Below are positions 45,878 through 56,710 of a stretch of 64,000 nucleotides of DNA, one piece after another. The position numbers were made by a program, and so were the translations under genes. The stretch comes from Fomes fomentarius. Lineage: Eukaryota; Basidiomycota; Agaricomycetes; Polyporales; Polyporaceae. How positions within the stretch are numbered: position 1 is the first letter of the stretch; the number at the start of each line of letters is the position of its first letter. Under the pieces are notes generated by a model that saw only the letters and a list, made by a program, of their open reading frames with translations, had not been told where the DNA came from and ran no database searches. The DNA is taken from the NCBI GenBank assembly GCA_022606135.1, contig JABYQN010000008.1, positions 1,488,001 to 1,552,000 on the forward strand. The letters are read 5' to 3'.

Positions 45878-48085
45878 ATGAGATTCCTTGATGCGCTCAC
45901 AGGCGACTTTCGAGAGGAGCCCAATCACGATTGGGTGACATACGCCATTCTTTCGCACACCTGGGACGCAGAAGGCGAACAAACCTACCAAGACATCTTG
46001 CGGTTGCAGAAGTCCTGGCTTTCTACATCCGGGGGCTCGTCTGTCTTTCTCTGGACGATGACGTTTCTGGGGCACGCATTTTTTCAGTTCCTTTCCTGCA
46101 CGCTCTACCTCCTGCACTCCTGTGTAGAGAACGGCCACCTCTCCAATTCCCTCCTCCTCCGCCTATCAGACGGTTCACGGATGGCGTGGGCAACACGCAT
46201 CCTGGTCTGTGCAAAGATCCTCGAAGAAGTTGCGATTGATCTCCTCAGACGTTCGTCCTACCTGCACGGTACCCTCGTGTCGAGGAAGATCAAGGAGGCG
46301 TGCGCCATTGCGCTGGCGGACGGGTACCGATACATCTGGATTGACTCGTGCTGCATCGACAAGAGCAGCAGCTCCGAGCTATCCGAGGCGATCAACTCGA
46401 TGTTCAACTGGTACTCCAACGCAGCCATCTGCTATGCGTATCTCGTCGACGTCCCTGATGACGACGACCCGCATGTCTCTGACTCAGGCTTCAGCAAGAG
46501 CCGGTGGTTTAGACGGGGATGGACATTGCAGGAACTGGTTGCGCCGAAGATCGTCGTCTTCTTCTCCTCAGGCTGGCGAGTCTTGGGCACTAAATCCACG
46601 TTGGCATCCGTCATTGCAAAAAAGACGAGAATACAGCCTGCCATTCTCTCCCTCGAGGAGCCCCTCCACACCGTGAGCGTCGCGGCTCGAATGTCATGGG
46701 CCTCCAGGAGGACTTGTACGAGGGTAGAAGACCACGCGTACTCCCTTCTGGGTATTTTTGACATCAATATGCCCACGCTATATGGCGAAGGCTCGCGTGC
46801 GTTCATGCGCTTGCAAGAAGAGATAATGAAAAAAATCCCTGATCAGAGTCTCTTTGCTTGGGGGGGCCGTGCTCCTCGCCCTACTCTTAGACATTTGAGG
46901 AGCGGAACCCTGTGTGATCAGCTCATTGACCCACATGAGCCTGGCATACGGTTGAGCGGAATCATACAGCACAACCACAGATCTTTTCTTGCGCACAACC
47001 CTGCCTACTTCGCTCACGGGAGTCATTATCGCCATATCCCCCATGCTACTTTCCTCCGTCGTCTTGGCATTTCCAATCTCAGCAATACCGAATATACACC
47101 CACGCCGTATGGCATACGGACGAAACTGCCGTGCGTCTCATTGCAAGCATTCCCAGACATCCTCCATCAACTGCGGCATTGGCCAAAATCATATACCGAA
47201 CAATGGTATCTGGCCATACTCGCGGTGGAAGTCACAGGAGAGAACATTGACGGGGGCCTCCTCGCCCGCATATGTTTCATGGACGCGCCAGCTAGCGTAT
47301 CTGCGCCCATACCCTTGGAGAGTGGCTACTGTCAAGGTCACGCCCCACCAGGCGTCAGGGGATTCATAGCATACCCCCTCATCGCCCTATCGTCCCATGC
47401 GTTGGATCTCCTTCGGAACGAGATCAATGTCCTGACCGTCATCTTCTGCTCCGAACCCGGACCGTCTGTTGCCAAAGGCAAGGTGAAGAACTTCTCGTAC
47501 CAGAGCGGACTGCCAATCCCGCGACTGCATTGCCCTGCGTCCGTTCGTGCTGCTCTAGAGCTCGCAGGATTCGATGTGTCTTTCTTCTTCATGAAGCCGG
47601 GAAAAAAGGAACTGGGGAATGCCCAGTACCGAATCACCATTTCGGACCGTAGCGGTTATTCGAAATCATTCCGAGCCGTCTTCTGGGGCAGATTACTTTC
47701 TTTGGAGGAGTTGAGCGTCACCGACGGAGGTGTACTTCACGCCTCTGCCCGTAGAACGACCCTATCGAAGGTTTTCTTCCTTTCGTCGCGCAGATATGAG
47801 GCCTTGCAAATCCGCCTTCCAGCAACAGGCGGGAAGAATCGAACTCTGCGTCTTACCGTAGAGCATTCTTCGGCTAGGCCGTGCCACTATCTCCTCAACG
47901 TCGATCTCTTGAGCGACGACACATCGCCTGAGCGCTCCCGCTCTGATGTTGGGACATCTGAGTGTGATGGGGGAGGTTCGGCAGTCCACGGAGACGTTAA
48001 CGTCGCGTTGTCAGGTCCAGCGGTTGGGATCGATAAGGACACCTCGGTAGAGGATGGCGTCGACCACAGCACAGTCGACGTTTAG
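45878..48085 (+). CDS. HET-domain (heterokaryon incompatibility) protein, third copy
   Basis: A single exon of 735 codons starts MRFLDALTGDF. HET motifs are VTYAILSHTWDAEGEQTYQD, RYIWIDSCCIDKSSSSELSE, RRGWTLQELVAPKIVVFFS, RMSWASRRTCTRVEDHAYS followed by LLGIFDINMPTLYGEG, and RLQEEIMKKIPDQSLFAWGG. Between the first two motifs (residues 56-80) lies a strongly hydrophobic stretch containing FLWTMTFLGHAFFQFL. It is not seen in the other two copies and could be a membrane-spanning helix. The C-terminal half is related to the other HET genes, and the last 60 residues are acidic and Ser-rich. No frame defect is visible. The expected family function is cell-death signalling in non-self recognition. 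Confidence 0.87.
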   Translation: MRFLDALTGDFREEPNHDWVTYAILSHTWDAEGEQTYQDILRLQKSWLSTSGGSSVFLWTMTFLGHAFFQFLSCTLYLLHSCVENGHLSNSLLLRLSDGSRMAWATRILVCAKILEEVAIDLLRRSSYLHGTLVSRKIKEACAIALADGYRYIWIDSCCIDKSSSSELSEAINSMFNWYSNAAICYAYLVDVPDDDDPHVSDSGFSKSRWFRRGWTLQELVAPKIVVFFSSGWRVLGTKSTLASVIAKKTRIQPAILSLEEPLHTVSVAARMSWASRRTCTRVEDHAYSLLGIFDINMPTLYGEGSRAFMRLQEEIMKKIPDQSLFAWGGRAPRPTLRHLRSGTLCDQLIDPHEPGIRLSGIIQHNHRSFLAHNPAYFAHGSHYRHIPHATFLRRLGISNLSNTEYTPTPYGIRTKLPCVSLQAFPDILHQLRHWPKSYTEQWYLAILAVEVTGENIDGGLLARICFMDAPASVSAPIPLESGYCQGHAPPGVRGFIAYPLIALSSHALDLLRNEINVLTVIFCSEPGPSVAKGKVKNFSYQSGLPIPRLHCPASVRAALELAGFDVSFFFMKPGKKELGNAQYRITISDRSGYSKSFRAVFWGRLLSLEELSVTDGGVLHASARRTTLSKVFFLSSRRYEALQIRLPATGGKNRTLRLTVEHSSARPCHYLLNVDLLSDDTSPERSRSDVGTSECDGGGSAVHGDVNVALSGPAVGIDKDTSVEDGVDHSTVDV

Positions 48086-48354
48086 CCGCTCACGCTGAAG
48101 ATCCTGTTCGGATCCTGAGTAGTTTCTACTAGGCGCAACTAGTAATACAAATCAAATCAAGCAGTCCTGCACTTCTCATATGCGTCTTATCCAAGCACGT
48201 ACTGTAGATTCGCACGGCAACAACTTCTTCCTTTATTCATCCGATATGTTTCCATCTCTGAATTGTGACCGGATGTGTGGCTGTAATAGGCAGTTTCCCG
48301 GAGTGAATGATGTAGTCAGTGATCCGTCCTCGACGCCAATGGAGGGAACCAAAA

Positions 48355-51300
48355 TCACTCACCCAGTTGTCCGCTGTCGTTGCGATACGCGACCATGCTC
48401 CACTTCAGACTCTCGCTTCTCATCCTCTCAGTCCTCTCCCGGCTCAACCGCCACCGCACAGACACCTGATACTGCACGTGTTCCTGTGCCGTCAACACAA
48501 AGAACGTCCCAGGTGCAGGGCTAGTCTTCCCCTCGAAGATGTTCTTCACATTGCTGATGACGGAGGAGGCCGACAACAGGTCCGCGCGATAGAAGAGCAG
48601 GTGCGTGCGCGGTTCGTACGGCGAGTTGTTCAGCCACGGTAAAGTTGTGAATTCTTGCGTCTGCTGTACCTGCGCTCCCCAAACCACCATGTCTTCCGCG
48701 CGACGGGAGAAGTCACCGCCAGCTGGCAGAAGCTCCGCAGCCGAGGACGCAGTGGGAAAGGAGACGGGGAACGGGATCGCATAGTATGCTGTTGCGATAA
48801 TCGTCTCGAACTCAACGAGCCATGAGTCGGTGCGCACTGTGCGCAACGACACGCGCTCCGTCACTGGTATGGGATACTCGCCGGTATAAGGTGTGATGTC
48901 GGAAACCATACGTCCGCTGAGGACCCGTGCGAGGAAACCCGAGAGCCAGTGTCCTGGATAGCCGACCCGGTGCAGGTACATAAGGAGGCCGAAGAAAGCG
49001 ACGAGATTGTGTGGAAAGCGGACATTGCTCGGGTTCGGCTTCGATCGTCCGGGAATGAACGTGTTGAAGAGCACGCGCGTAAGCCACGTTGTGAGTTCGG
49101 TGCGCGTCGCAAGCTCGGAGAGGGGGCGGGGTATTGGACGGGAGCCGAGGACGAGTACGTCCATGACTGCTCGAGAGTTGATGACGGTGCAGCCGAGATA
49201 ACGGGGCACCTCTTTGATGGTGAGCAAAGTGTACCTGTATGGACAGAGGAAGTGAGCATCTATATTTCACAAGTACGTTGGGTACATACGTATGCATGTA
49301 CTATTCGTCACTTGCCCATGCCCCTGTGTTGAGCAGCACGTTGCAGCATACAGCCGCCTGGGGGTCGTCTTGAAGGTTAGGAATGACGTAGAGAATCATG
49401 TTCATGGGCCCATGTGTGTAGTCCCTGATATGTGCTTCTTGAGTCACTACACTCAATGGTCCGCATCAAAGTGATCACTGACGGGACATTGCTGAGCCAC
49501 ATCCTTGTGTACTTCCTCGGGAACTTCTTCGGCCGCGTGACGTCTCCTCCGAATCGCATCTTCGCAAGTTCCTCAGACAAACCACCAACGATGATTTCGA
49601 GCGTGATGTGTGAGCTGAGAGCCAAGAGGGCATCAGCAACTTCCTTGAAGAAGGTCGCGCACGTCTGCCAAGCAAGTGCGTTGATATCCATAGACTGCTG
49701 TTGCGCGGGGGGTTTGTCCCGGCGGATGAACGTATCTAATTGGCCGACTGTTTGGAACATGTCAATCATGAGGTCTGGATACCCGTCTCTGTCAGGAAAG
49801 TATCTGGGGTCCGCATCTGATCGATCCTGATACAAAACATCAGCGCTGCGACTAGGCTCGAAGAGGATGACTGACGAAGACGGTGATATTCGGCTTCCAC
49901 TCGTTTACGATGTGAGCCTTGAGCTGCGAGGACAAATGTCAGCCATATTCTCCCTCAAGGCGATCAGAACACATGTTGCGTGCGAGGGTAGGTGGAACAG
50001 TCCCGGTAGCCTTCACTTGACTGAAGGCGGTATCGAAGCCGGGATGACGACTGAGGATATCGTCCGGAGGAATAAAGACTTTCATCGACTTGTACCAACT
50101 AGTCTCTTGTGTCGGTAGCCTCCCGCCTAACGTCATATTGTGCATCTCATCCACCAGCATGTCGAGATTGTCCCTGATCATCGCACGAGCTCTTGAGGGA
50201 GGCGTCCCAGGGGGAACCAGATTGCTCTTGGCAAGGTCAGCATCGGAGAGATTGAGGAACGCCTTCCTGATCTCTTCTTTATGAGTTGCCACTTTCTGGT
50301 TCATAGTCTGCTGCCACGCCGGGTTCGCGCCAGGAAGGTTCGTCATTGAAGGCATGTCTGGGCGCTCGAACGGCTGTATATTTTCGTGTCCTGCGAGCAT
50401 CCTGCGCGTGGAATTCTTGGCATTGATCCAAAACTGTAGTACCTGCAAAATCGAAGGTATCGTGTCGGAGACGACATGAAGCCACTGCGGAAGGTCTGGT
50501 GGAGTTGAAGTGAGACGTTTGCATAAGTCCTCGAAGAGCGCCTGGAGCCTGAAAGAAGATGGTCAGTGAAGAGATACCACGCTTCATTGTGATATGATTC
50601 ACAAACCTGTCGTAGCAGTATGACGGCATCGCCGCACCACAATACACATACATAAGTGTGGCTGTGATTTCTGCTCTTGCAGTCGTGTCCGGCGCTTGGC
50701 CAAGGTCGTGAAGTAGCATCAAGACGGTGAGGTCTCGTGCAATGGTAGCGTCATGGATGTCGAGTAGTGTGAGATGCGCGTGAAGCTTGTTCTTCTTGAC
50801 TTTCGGAAGCCCATTATACGCTTGATGCAAGCCAACAATAGTCCCAAAGGCATGACGGCCTAGTAGAGCGTCAGCAGCGAGACAAAAGGGGGTACCCATA
50901 GTACCAGCTAGTACTAACCATCCCCGACACCCCCGAACATGAACGCTATGTTTGGAAGGAACTGGAGTGGCAACTTATCAATTTGCAAAGGGTAGCGATT
51001 CCCAGGACCCCAGCCCTGAGTGAGGTCAATGACTTCGTCTGTGCCCATCTACCAGATACCAGTGGTCAGGGGTGTTGGACTGATGAAGTACGCAACTCTC
51101 TCTGACCTTGTAAAACTCCCGCATCTGGTCCCTGTAGGCCAAGAACATCTTCAGAAAAGATACCTGAAGAGGGTCGATATATAGCATGACTCACAAGGCC
51201 TTGCAGAACAATGGCAGACGAGATAAGCCGCTCAAGCACGCGTCACCTTGATTCCCATATTCCTCGATCTCAGCATGGGCGATTTCCCAGTCTTTCCATG

Positions 51301-51987
51301 CGCGGCGCCACTCTTCCTTACTGTTACTGTTGGTGTTCCCGCTTGTAGACAGCTTTTCAGCAGCGGCCACCTGCAGCATCTCGAAATCCTCCTCCATAGC
51401 AGTGTAAGTACTCGATACTACCGAGCCAGCGCGAACGCCGTGGCAAAGCGCTCTTGCCAGGCGAGTGGAGAGTCGAACTACGAGTTCAGCCTTCTCATCT
51501 TGTTTCTCCTGCAAGAGCTTCCAGGAGCGAAGAACCGCGTTGACAGAACCGGTATAGTCACCGGTCTCGAAGAGGCTCGCGCTCAGGTTGGAAGGATAGA
51601 TCGGATCGAGCGGGTCTGCTTTCTCGGCCTAAGAGAAAGCAATCAGCGCCCAACGCATCATGTATAGGAGATGCATGAGAAAGTTGTGGGTTACGCAGCG
51701 GCAGAGACTCGGCCGTAGCATGATGATTGGGGGTCTCTCCTACTCTGCCCTTGTAAGAGATTACGCGATTTTACGCGACCAAGCCACGAACGGCATATTT
51801 CCTTCTGCGCGCTTAAAAGATCTCAAGCCTCCTACCTTGACATAGGCATCTGAGGCTCTGCGTTGTCAGTGTATCAGTGTGTCGATATCAAAGTGGATGC
51901 TGAAAAATTGCATGCGTACTGGGAGAAATTACCGGCCTTGAACAGCTCGTTCCCCTTCTGCTTTAGGGCAGCAGCGTCTGCTGGCAT
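48355..51987 (-). CDS. TPR / DUF4470-domain protein
   Basis: The start MPADAAALKQKGNELFKA gives a first TPR helix. It is spliced to ASDAYVK and then AEKADPLDPIYPSNLSASLFETGDY, a second TPR-like unit, and a helical segment (LVVRLSTRLARALCHGVRAG). The DUF4470 core follows as LPNIAFMFGGVGDG spliced to GRHAFGTIVGLHQAY, HLTLLDIHDATIARDLTVLMLL and MYVYCGAAMPSYCYDR. Downstream exons give STRRMLAGHENI, LPGANPAWQQTM, WKPNITVF-type sequence, YPDLMIDMFQTVGQLD and IIVGGLSEELAKMRFG. The long last exon, MLTIKEVPRYLGCTV onward, ends WSMVAYRNDSGQLGE. DUF4470 recalls a methyltransferase-like Rossmann fold found in large fungal-specific families, often with MYND fingers, but no MYND cysteines were seen here. 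Function is unknown. A damaged tandem copy lies just upstream. Confidence 0.75.
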
Positions 51988-52559
51988 CTCAGCAGAAGAC
52001 TAAGCCTTGAAAATTGCAGTGAGGCTGAGAGTAGCTAAAGGAGGTGATGGTGCCACCGCCTCCGCGGGGAGTAGCGACGCATCAGGCCCCAAGCGCCCAT
52101 ATAAGGGGTGCGGCCCACGTTCCCGAACCATCTCAGACCAGTGGCACGAGTGCCGATGAAGCTTGAAGCTCATGAACCTTGAGCTAGCACGCACTAGCGA
52201 TGTCGGCGCTGTAGAAGAGCAATCGTGTTCGCATGTTGTATGGTGAAGTGGGGTTATGGAATGGACTCGAGAAAAATAGCTGGGTAGACTAAACGTGCAC
52301 TTCCCATGCCACAATATCGTCTGGAGCGCGTGCCGTCGACAAAATCTTATGCGCGTATTCACGTTACAAGATTACCTGGGCAAGTCCTACAAGGTATAGA
52401 TCAGTGTTCTTTATTCCAACAACTTGGCACAGCGCGCCGAAACTATCATCTTCTAAGTAGCATTCTCCGGGCAGAGCTTCCACTTTTCAATGGACACCGG
52501 GAGCGTCGCTACACCCGTACGTTTCATCAGTGATTCAGACCTTTGGCATATACGCATTC
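51988..52559. other. Intergenic region upstream of TPR/DUF4470 gene
   Basis: No coding signal was recognised. It presumably carries the promoter of the minus-strand TPR/DUF4470 gene and the ragged downstream end of its damaged copy. Confidence 0.4.
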
Positions 52560-54080
52560 GGAAACCTTACCTTGCTGTCCAGTATCGTTCCGATACGCAA
52601 TCATACACCAGGTCTTCCCCTGCGCATCTTCGCTAACTCTTCAGAAAGCCCACCGACAATGAACTCGAAGGTAATGTAAGACTCTAGGGCCTTGAGTGCT
52701 GCAGCCGCTTCTTCAAAGAACGTGTTACACGTGCGCCAGGCGACGATGCCTCGGTGCACTTGGGAATCGGAGTCCCGCTCGCTGGTGTCATATCGATGAT
52801 TGAACTAGTCAAAGCAGTTGATCGTCCCAAACATGTCCAGCTGCAGGCACGGATAACCATCTGCGGCATGGTGGACCATCGGGTCTGCACATTTGAGGTC
52901 CTGAACACACGATTGGAATGAACTATAAGCAGTATGTGCACAAACGCAGTTCTCACAAAAATGGTGATGTTGGGCTTCCATTTGCTGTCGATGTACACCG
53001 TCACCTGACGTAGCGGTGATGAGCAGGTTCAAAGCGTGATGATCCATCCACATACTACGTACCTTCTCATGGGTGGCGGGCTCAATCTCCCCAGTCTTGG
53101 TCAGTTCCTCCCACGCCTGGTTAAAGCCCGGACGACGCTTTCTAAGTTCATCCGGGGGGAGAAACTCCTTGAACTCCTTATACAAGAACTCCTCGTCCGC
53201 ACGAGCCTTCCCATTTTTGAAACCGTTCTGCATCGCTCCTACGAATACCTCGAGATACTCCCTTATGTGCGCACGTACAGACGTAGGATCCTCGCCTTCT
53301 TCGAAGAAAACCCCACTTCATCAGGTCCTCGACGTCTGCATTGAGGAGAAACTGTCGGAACGCGTCGCGCTCTGCCTCGACTTTCTCCTGGTACTGCTTC
53401 TTGAAGTCCGGGTTCGCGCCAGGCATCATGGAGAACTGCGTCATGTCTGCGCGGTCCGTTGGGCTCATATGCTGATGGTCGTCGAGCATACGGCGGGTTG
53501 ATTTCTTCAGCGAGAGCCAGAAGTCGAGGTTCTTCAGGACGATGGGGATCGAATCTGATACGACGTGGAAGTGAGGCGAAAGGTCTTGAGGGGTCGATGA
53601 TAGCCTCCTACCCAAGTCCGAGACGACGAAGCGCAGCCTAGAAGGGGTCCGGTTGAGTGCATTTAGAGACCTATGGAAACTTCAGGCCTAACGGTCATAA
53701 CAATAGCCTAGCATCGCTACTCCACAGAAGGTGTACATGGTCGCCCTGATCTTTCGAACTTGAACGAGGTCGGGCGACACTGACCGTGTGCGGCTCGTTT
53801 TCGACGCGTTCAAGTAGTTTTCACCTGGCCCAGAAATGTTTCCGAGATGGTCACGGGCGATAAAAACAAGCAGATAGCGATTCACGCGTACGCGTCGCGT
53901 TCAAGTTGCAACAGGAGAAAGAGACGCGTCCACAAGAAGCGCTGGTACAAGCCACGGTCCGGAATGGCCGATGGGGAGTGATGACGTAATGCCTCCTCAC
54001 AGTGGAAGCCTACTGAGCCAACAGACACTTGCCCGAATTCTGGTCTTGATGAGCTGAACGAACTATTCGAGTTCATTGCG
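52560..54080 (-). pseudogene. Decayed tandem copy of the DUF4470 gene
   Basis: Minus-strand pieces match the neighbouring intact gene in the same order: TMYTFCGVAMLGYCYDR, STPQDLSPHFHVVSDSIPIV, KSTRRMLDDHQHM, MMPGANPDFKKQY, LPPDELRKRRPGFNQAWEEL, WKPNITIF, YPCLQLDMFGTIN, FEFIVGGLSEELAKMR. The N-terminal TPR part and a start codon are missing. The frame shifts by one base at GGGGTTTT (near 53312-53325). After DLMKW the sequence continues as VFFEEGEDPTSVRAHIREYL only in another frame, and it then aligns without gap to the intact copy. In-frame stops follow TINCFD and MRRGRPGV, and the long last exon of the intact gene has no counterpart. A divergent expressed gene with extra introns is possible but less likely. 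Confidence 0.62.
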
Positions 54081-54140
54081 AGTACGTAGTGGTTAACTTA
54101 CGTATCTTGGAATCCCTCACCTCCCTTCTGTTGTAGCACC

Positions 54141-55400
54141 ATGGCAGAAACGATCAAGAACATCGTGGTCATCGGCGGAGGAATCATAGGCTGCACGACC
54201 GCCTACTATCTCGCTACACATCCACGCTTCGCGGGATCTGGAGCAAGCATCACTCTCATCGAGGCATCTAAGCACGGCGTCGCTCAAGGAGCCTCTGGGA
54301 AAGCCGGCGGTCTCGTCGCGAAGTGGGCTTATCCAAAAGAGCTCGTGAACATTTCGTTTCCGGAGCACGTTCGTCTGGCGAAGGAACATAATGGCACAGA
54401 ACGGTGGGGATGGCGGCTTGTCAACTGCGGTAGCTGGGAAGGCCGCGGAGAGCCATTCGCCGACTCCGGTACTGGCGTCGGCGCGGGAGGGAAGCGCAAG
54501 AGCCTGGAGAAGACTGTCGGCTTGGATTCCGAAATGTCGTCCAAGTCGAGGGAAGCATCAGGCCTGCCAAACGACTTGAATTGGGTCAAGCTCGATCTGA
54601 CAGAGTCGTACTCACCAATGGCTCCCCATGGCGCTACCGCCCAAGTCCACCCGTACCTCTTCACGACGAGCATGCTGGATCTCGCGAAGGAGAAGGGTGT
54701 TGAGCTCGTTCAGGGGAAGGTCACCAGTATCAACGTCGACGCATCGCCGGGCGGCTCGCACGTCACCGGAGTCACTTACACTCCCGTCGACGGTGCGCAG
54801 TCGGAAACACTCGCCGCGACGCACGTCGTTCTCGCCGCCGGAGCCTGGTCGCCCAAGATCATCTCCTCGCTCCCCATCGCTGGTACCCGCGCTCACAGCA
54901 TTACGATCATCCCCCCGCCGAACACTCCCATCGGTCCATACGTCCTCTTCACCGAGATCGCGCTCCCGGCCGGGGTCGCACCAAAGGGCCCGCGGCACGT
55001 CAGTCCTGAAATCTACGCTCGCCCAACGAACGAGGTCTACTGTTGTGGGCCAGGAGACGACTCGCCCGTACCGGAGACGGTGGATGATGTATTTGTGGAT
55101 CAGGAGGCGTGCGAGAGCATCCGAGAGCACGTCATGAGTATCTCTCCTGAGCTCCGTGCGGGCACCGTCGATCGCCGACAGGCGTGCTTCCTCCCTGTCG
55201 CGAGCGTCGGCGGAGGACCCATCGTCGGAGCGGCGGACAGCATCGCGAAGGGGCTGATTATCGCGACGGGACATACCTGCTGGGTAAGTCATATTTTCTC
55301 CTGATCAGTCAAGTGGGCGGGCCTGTCGCAGGCAATGAAGCGTAAGGAGCAGCGAGGAGTCGTCGGCCTCGACAAATTGAAGCCATCACGTTTCCTGTGA
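54141..55400 (+). CDS. FAD-dependent oxidoreductase, TDA3 / D-amino-acid oxidase-like
   Basis: The start MAETIKNIVVIGGGIIG provides the FAD-binding GxGxxG motif directly at the N-terminus, followed by CTTAYYLATHPRF and ITLIEASKHGVAQGASGKAGG. Mid-protein motifs are HPYLFTTSMLDLAKEKGVEL (substrate-domain entry), AATHVVLAAGAWSPKI and PEIYARPTNEVYCCGPGDD. The first exon ends at GLIIATGHTCW. A canonical intron begins at 55285 (GTAAGT), and the last short exon gives AMKRKEQRGVVGLDKLKPSRFL with TGA at 55398-55400. Yeast TDA3-type proteins are DAO-superfamily oxidoreductases linked to endosome and Golgi traffic. The substrate is unknown. The family normally has a glycine-rich GPGTG-like segment after HTCW, and this is not seen here, so the C-terminus may be altered or one exon missed. 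Confidence 0.8.
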
Positions 55401-56710
55401 ACGTGCTCTGCGATCTGAAGAAGCTCGGTGCTAATGTCTGAATAGTGAAGGCTGCCATGGCTGGGAACCGGTACTGTGACTCCAATCCGCTCCCTCCGGA
55501 ACGAGACTAGACATGCCGCTTAACCCCAGTGAAAGTTTGATCTAGCGCTCCACAGTCAGACCAAATCCAATATTTACTCAGAACTGAACTGTATCAATAC
55601 TTAGATCGACGTGTACCTGCCGACTTTGTATATCATTCCTCGCGCGCGCCGCTCGCTTCGACCCTCGCGGATGACGGGCCTCGACCACGGACCATTAACC
55701 TGCCGGTCCATCTTCAATATTCAGGGCCGTGCATCGGTGAGAGATCGGCATGACATGGCAGGAGGAAAGCGGCGAAGTGGGTGGCCGTACGCGGCATAGA
55801 CTAACCCCGGCCTACGAAGCGAAGGCGGTCAGAAACCGGGAGAGCTATTTATGTAATCGAACGCAAGCCTAAGTATCGGTAGCTCCTGGGTAGCTCAGAG
55901 GCTAGAGCTAGTCTGTCGTTTGCCGCCCGGCGAGTAACCATGGGTGCGGTCGGACGCGATGGAGCTAGTGGCATCGTCGACAGAGAACGTGGCAATTGAG
56001 TACTGCTGTTCAGGCTTCAACTCAGCTGCTTCCTTCCATGTACCGAGTACACATGGGGTAAATTGGCGATGCATATTGACCACAAAGACAGGGAAGAGCC
56101 TACGTTGCGCAGTTTGATAGCGATTGGGACTGACTACAGATTGCACCGAGAATAATCCATGATTATCAAAGCAGGGAGAGGACACGGCCGAAGGCATAAG
56201 ATGGACAGGGCAGTGAGCGTGTGACGACGGTGCACTTTAGGAGAGGATGCGTATGCGTAATAGGCGTGTGCGGGTCTATGCTAGATGTCAACGGCGTGAC
56301 TAGTGAACGGGTATTGTAAGAAGCGGTATACGGTAGATAGATGGCAGCGAGTAATTGGAGCAAGCGGAAGCCAATGGATGAATGCGAACCGAGCTGTGTG
56401 ATGTGTGAGATGTGCGTGCGGTCCGCAAAATGCGGTATGGTGAGCGTAATGTAGAGCGGTCGTGCAGCGGAACTAAGCATAAACTACAATAAGGAAGTAT
56501 GAAGGAACGAGCGGGCATTGTTAGCGGAGCGATAAGAACGAGAGTTTGACTATGAGAGGCTGTGCGATAGCGTTTTGTTCAGTCCGAAATCGTGGAGGGC
56601 GTTAGTAGTAGTATTAGGTAGTTGAGTGAACTGTTCATATTCCAGGAGGTGACGCGGTAAAACGACGTCTACTTGAAGGACCTTTTAGGGCAAGCCCCGT
56701 TCGATGCCAA
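55401..56710. other. Convergent intergenic region
   Basis: No supported gene was seen in this 1.3 kb. The right part is the 3' flank of the Clp1-like gene. Short minus-strand frames rich in Ser/Thr/Leu/Ile here look like translated UTR. A tRNA-like D-arm string occurs at 55891-55908 but is not a tRNA. Confidence 0.4.

Noticed and set aside
48812..49297. Minus-strand frame of 161 codons
   Set aside because: It is an antiphase shadow of the last exon of the TPR/DUF4470 gene.
55891..55908. tRNA-like D-arm string TAGCTCAGAGGCTAGAGC
   Set aside because: No anticodon arm and no TTCRA T-loop follow at the proper distance, and no acceptor-stem pairing was found.
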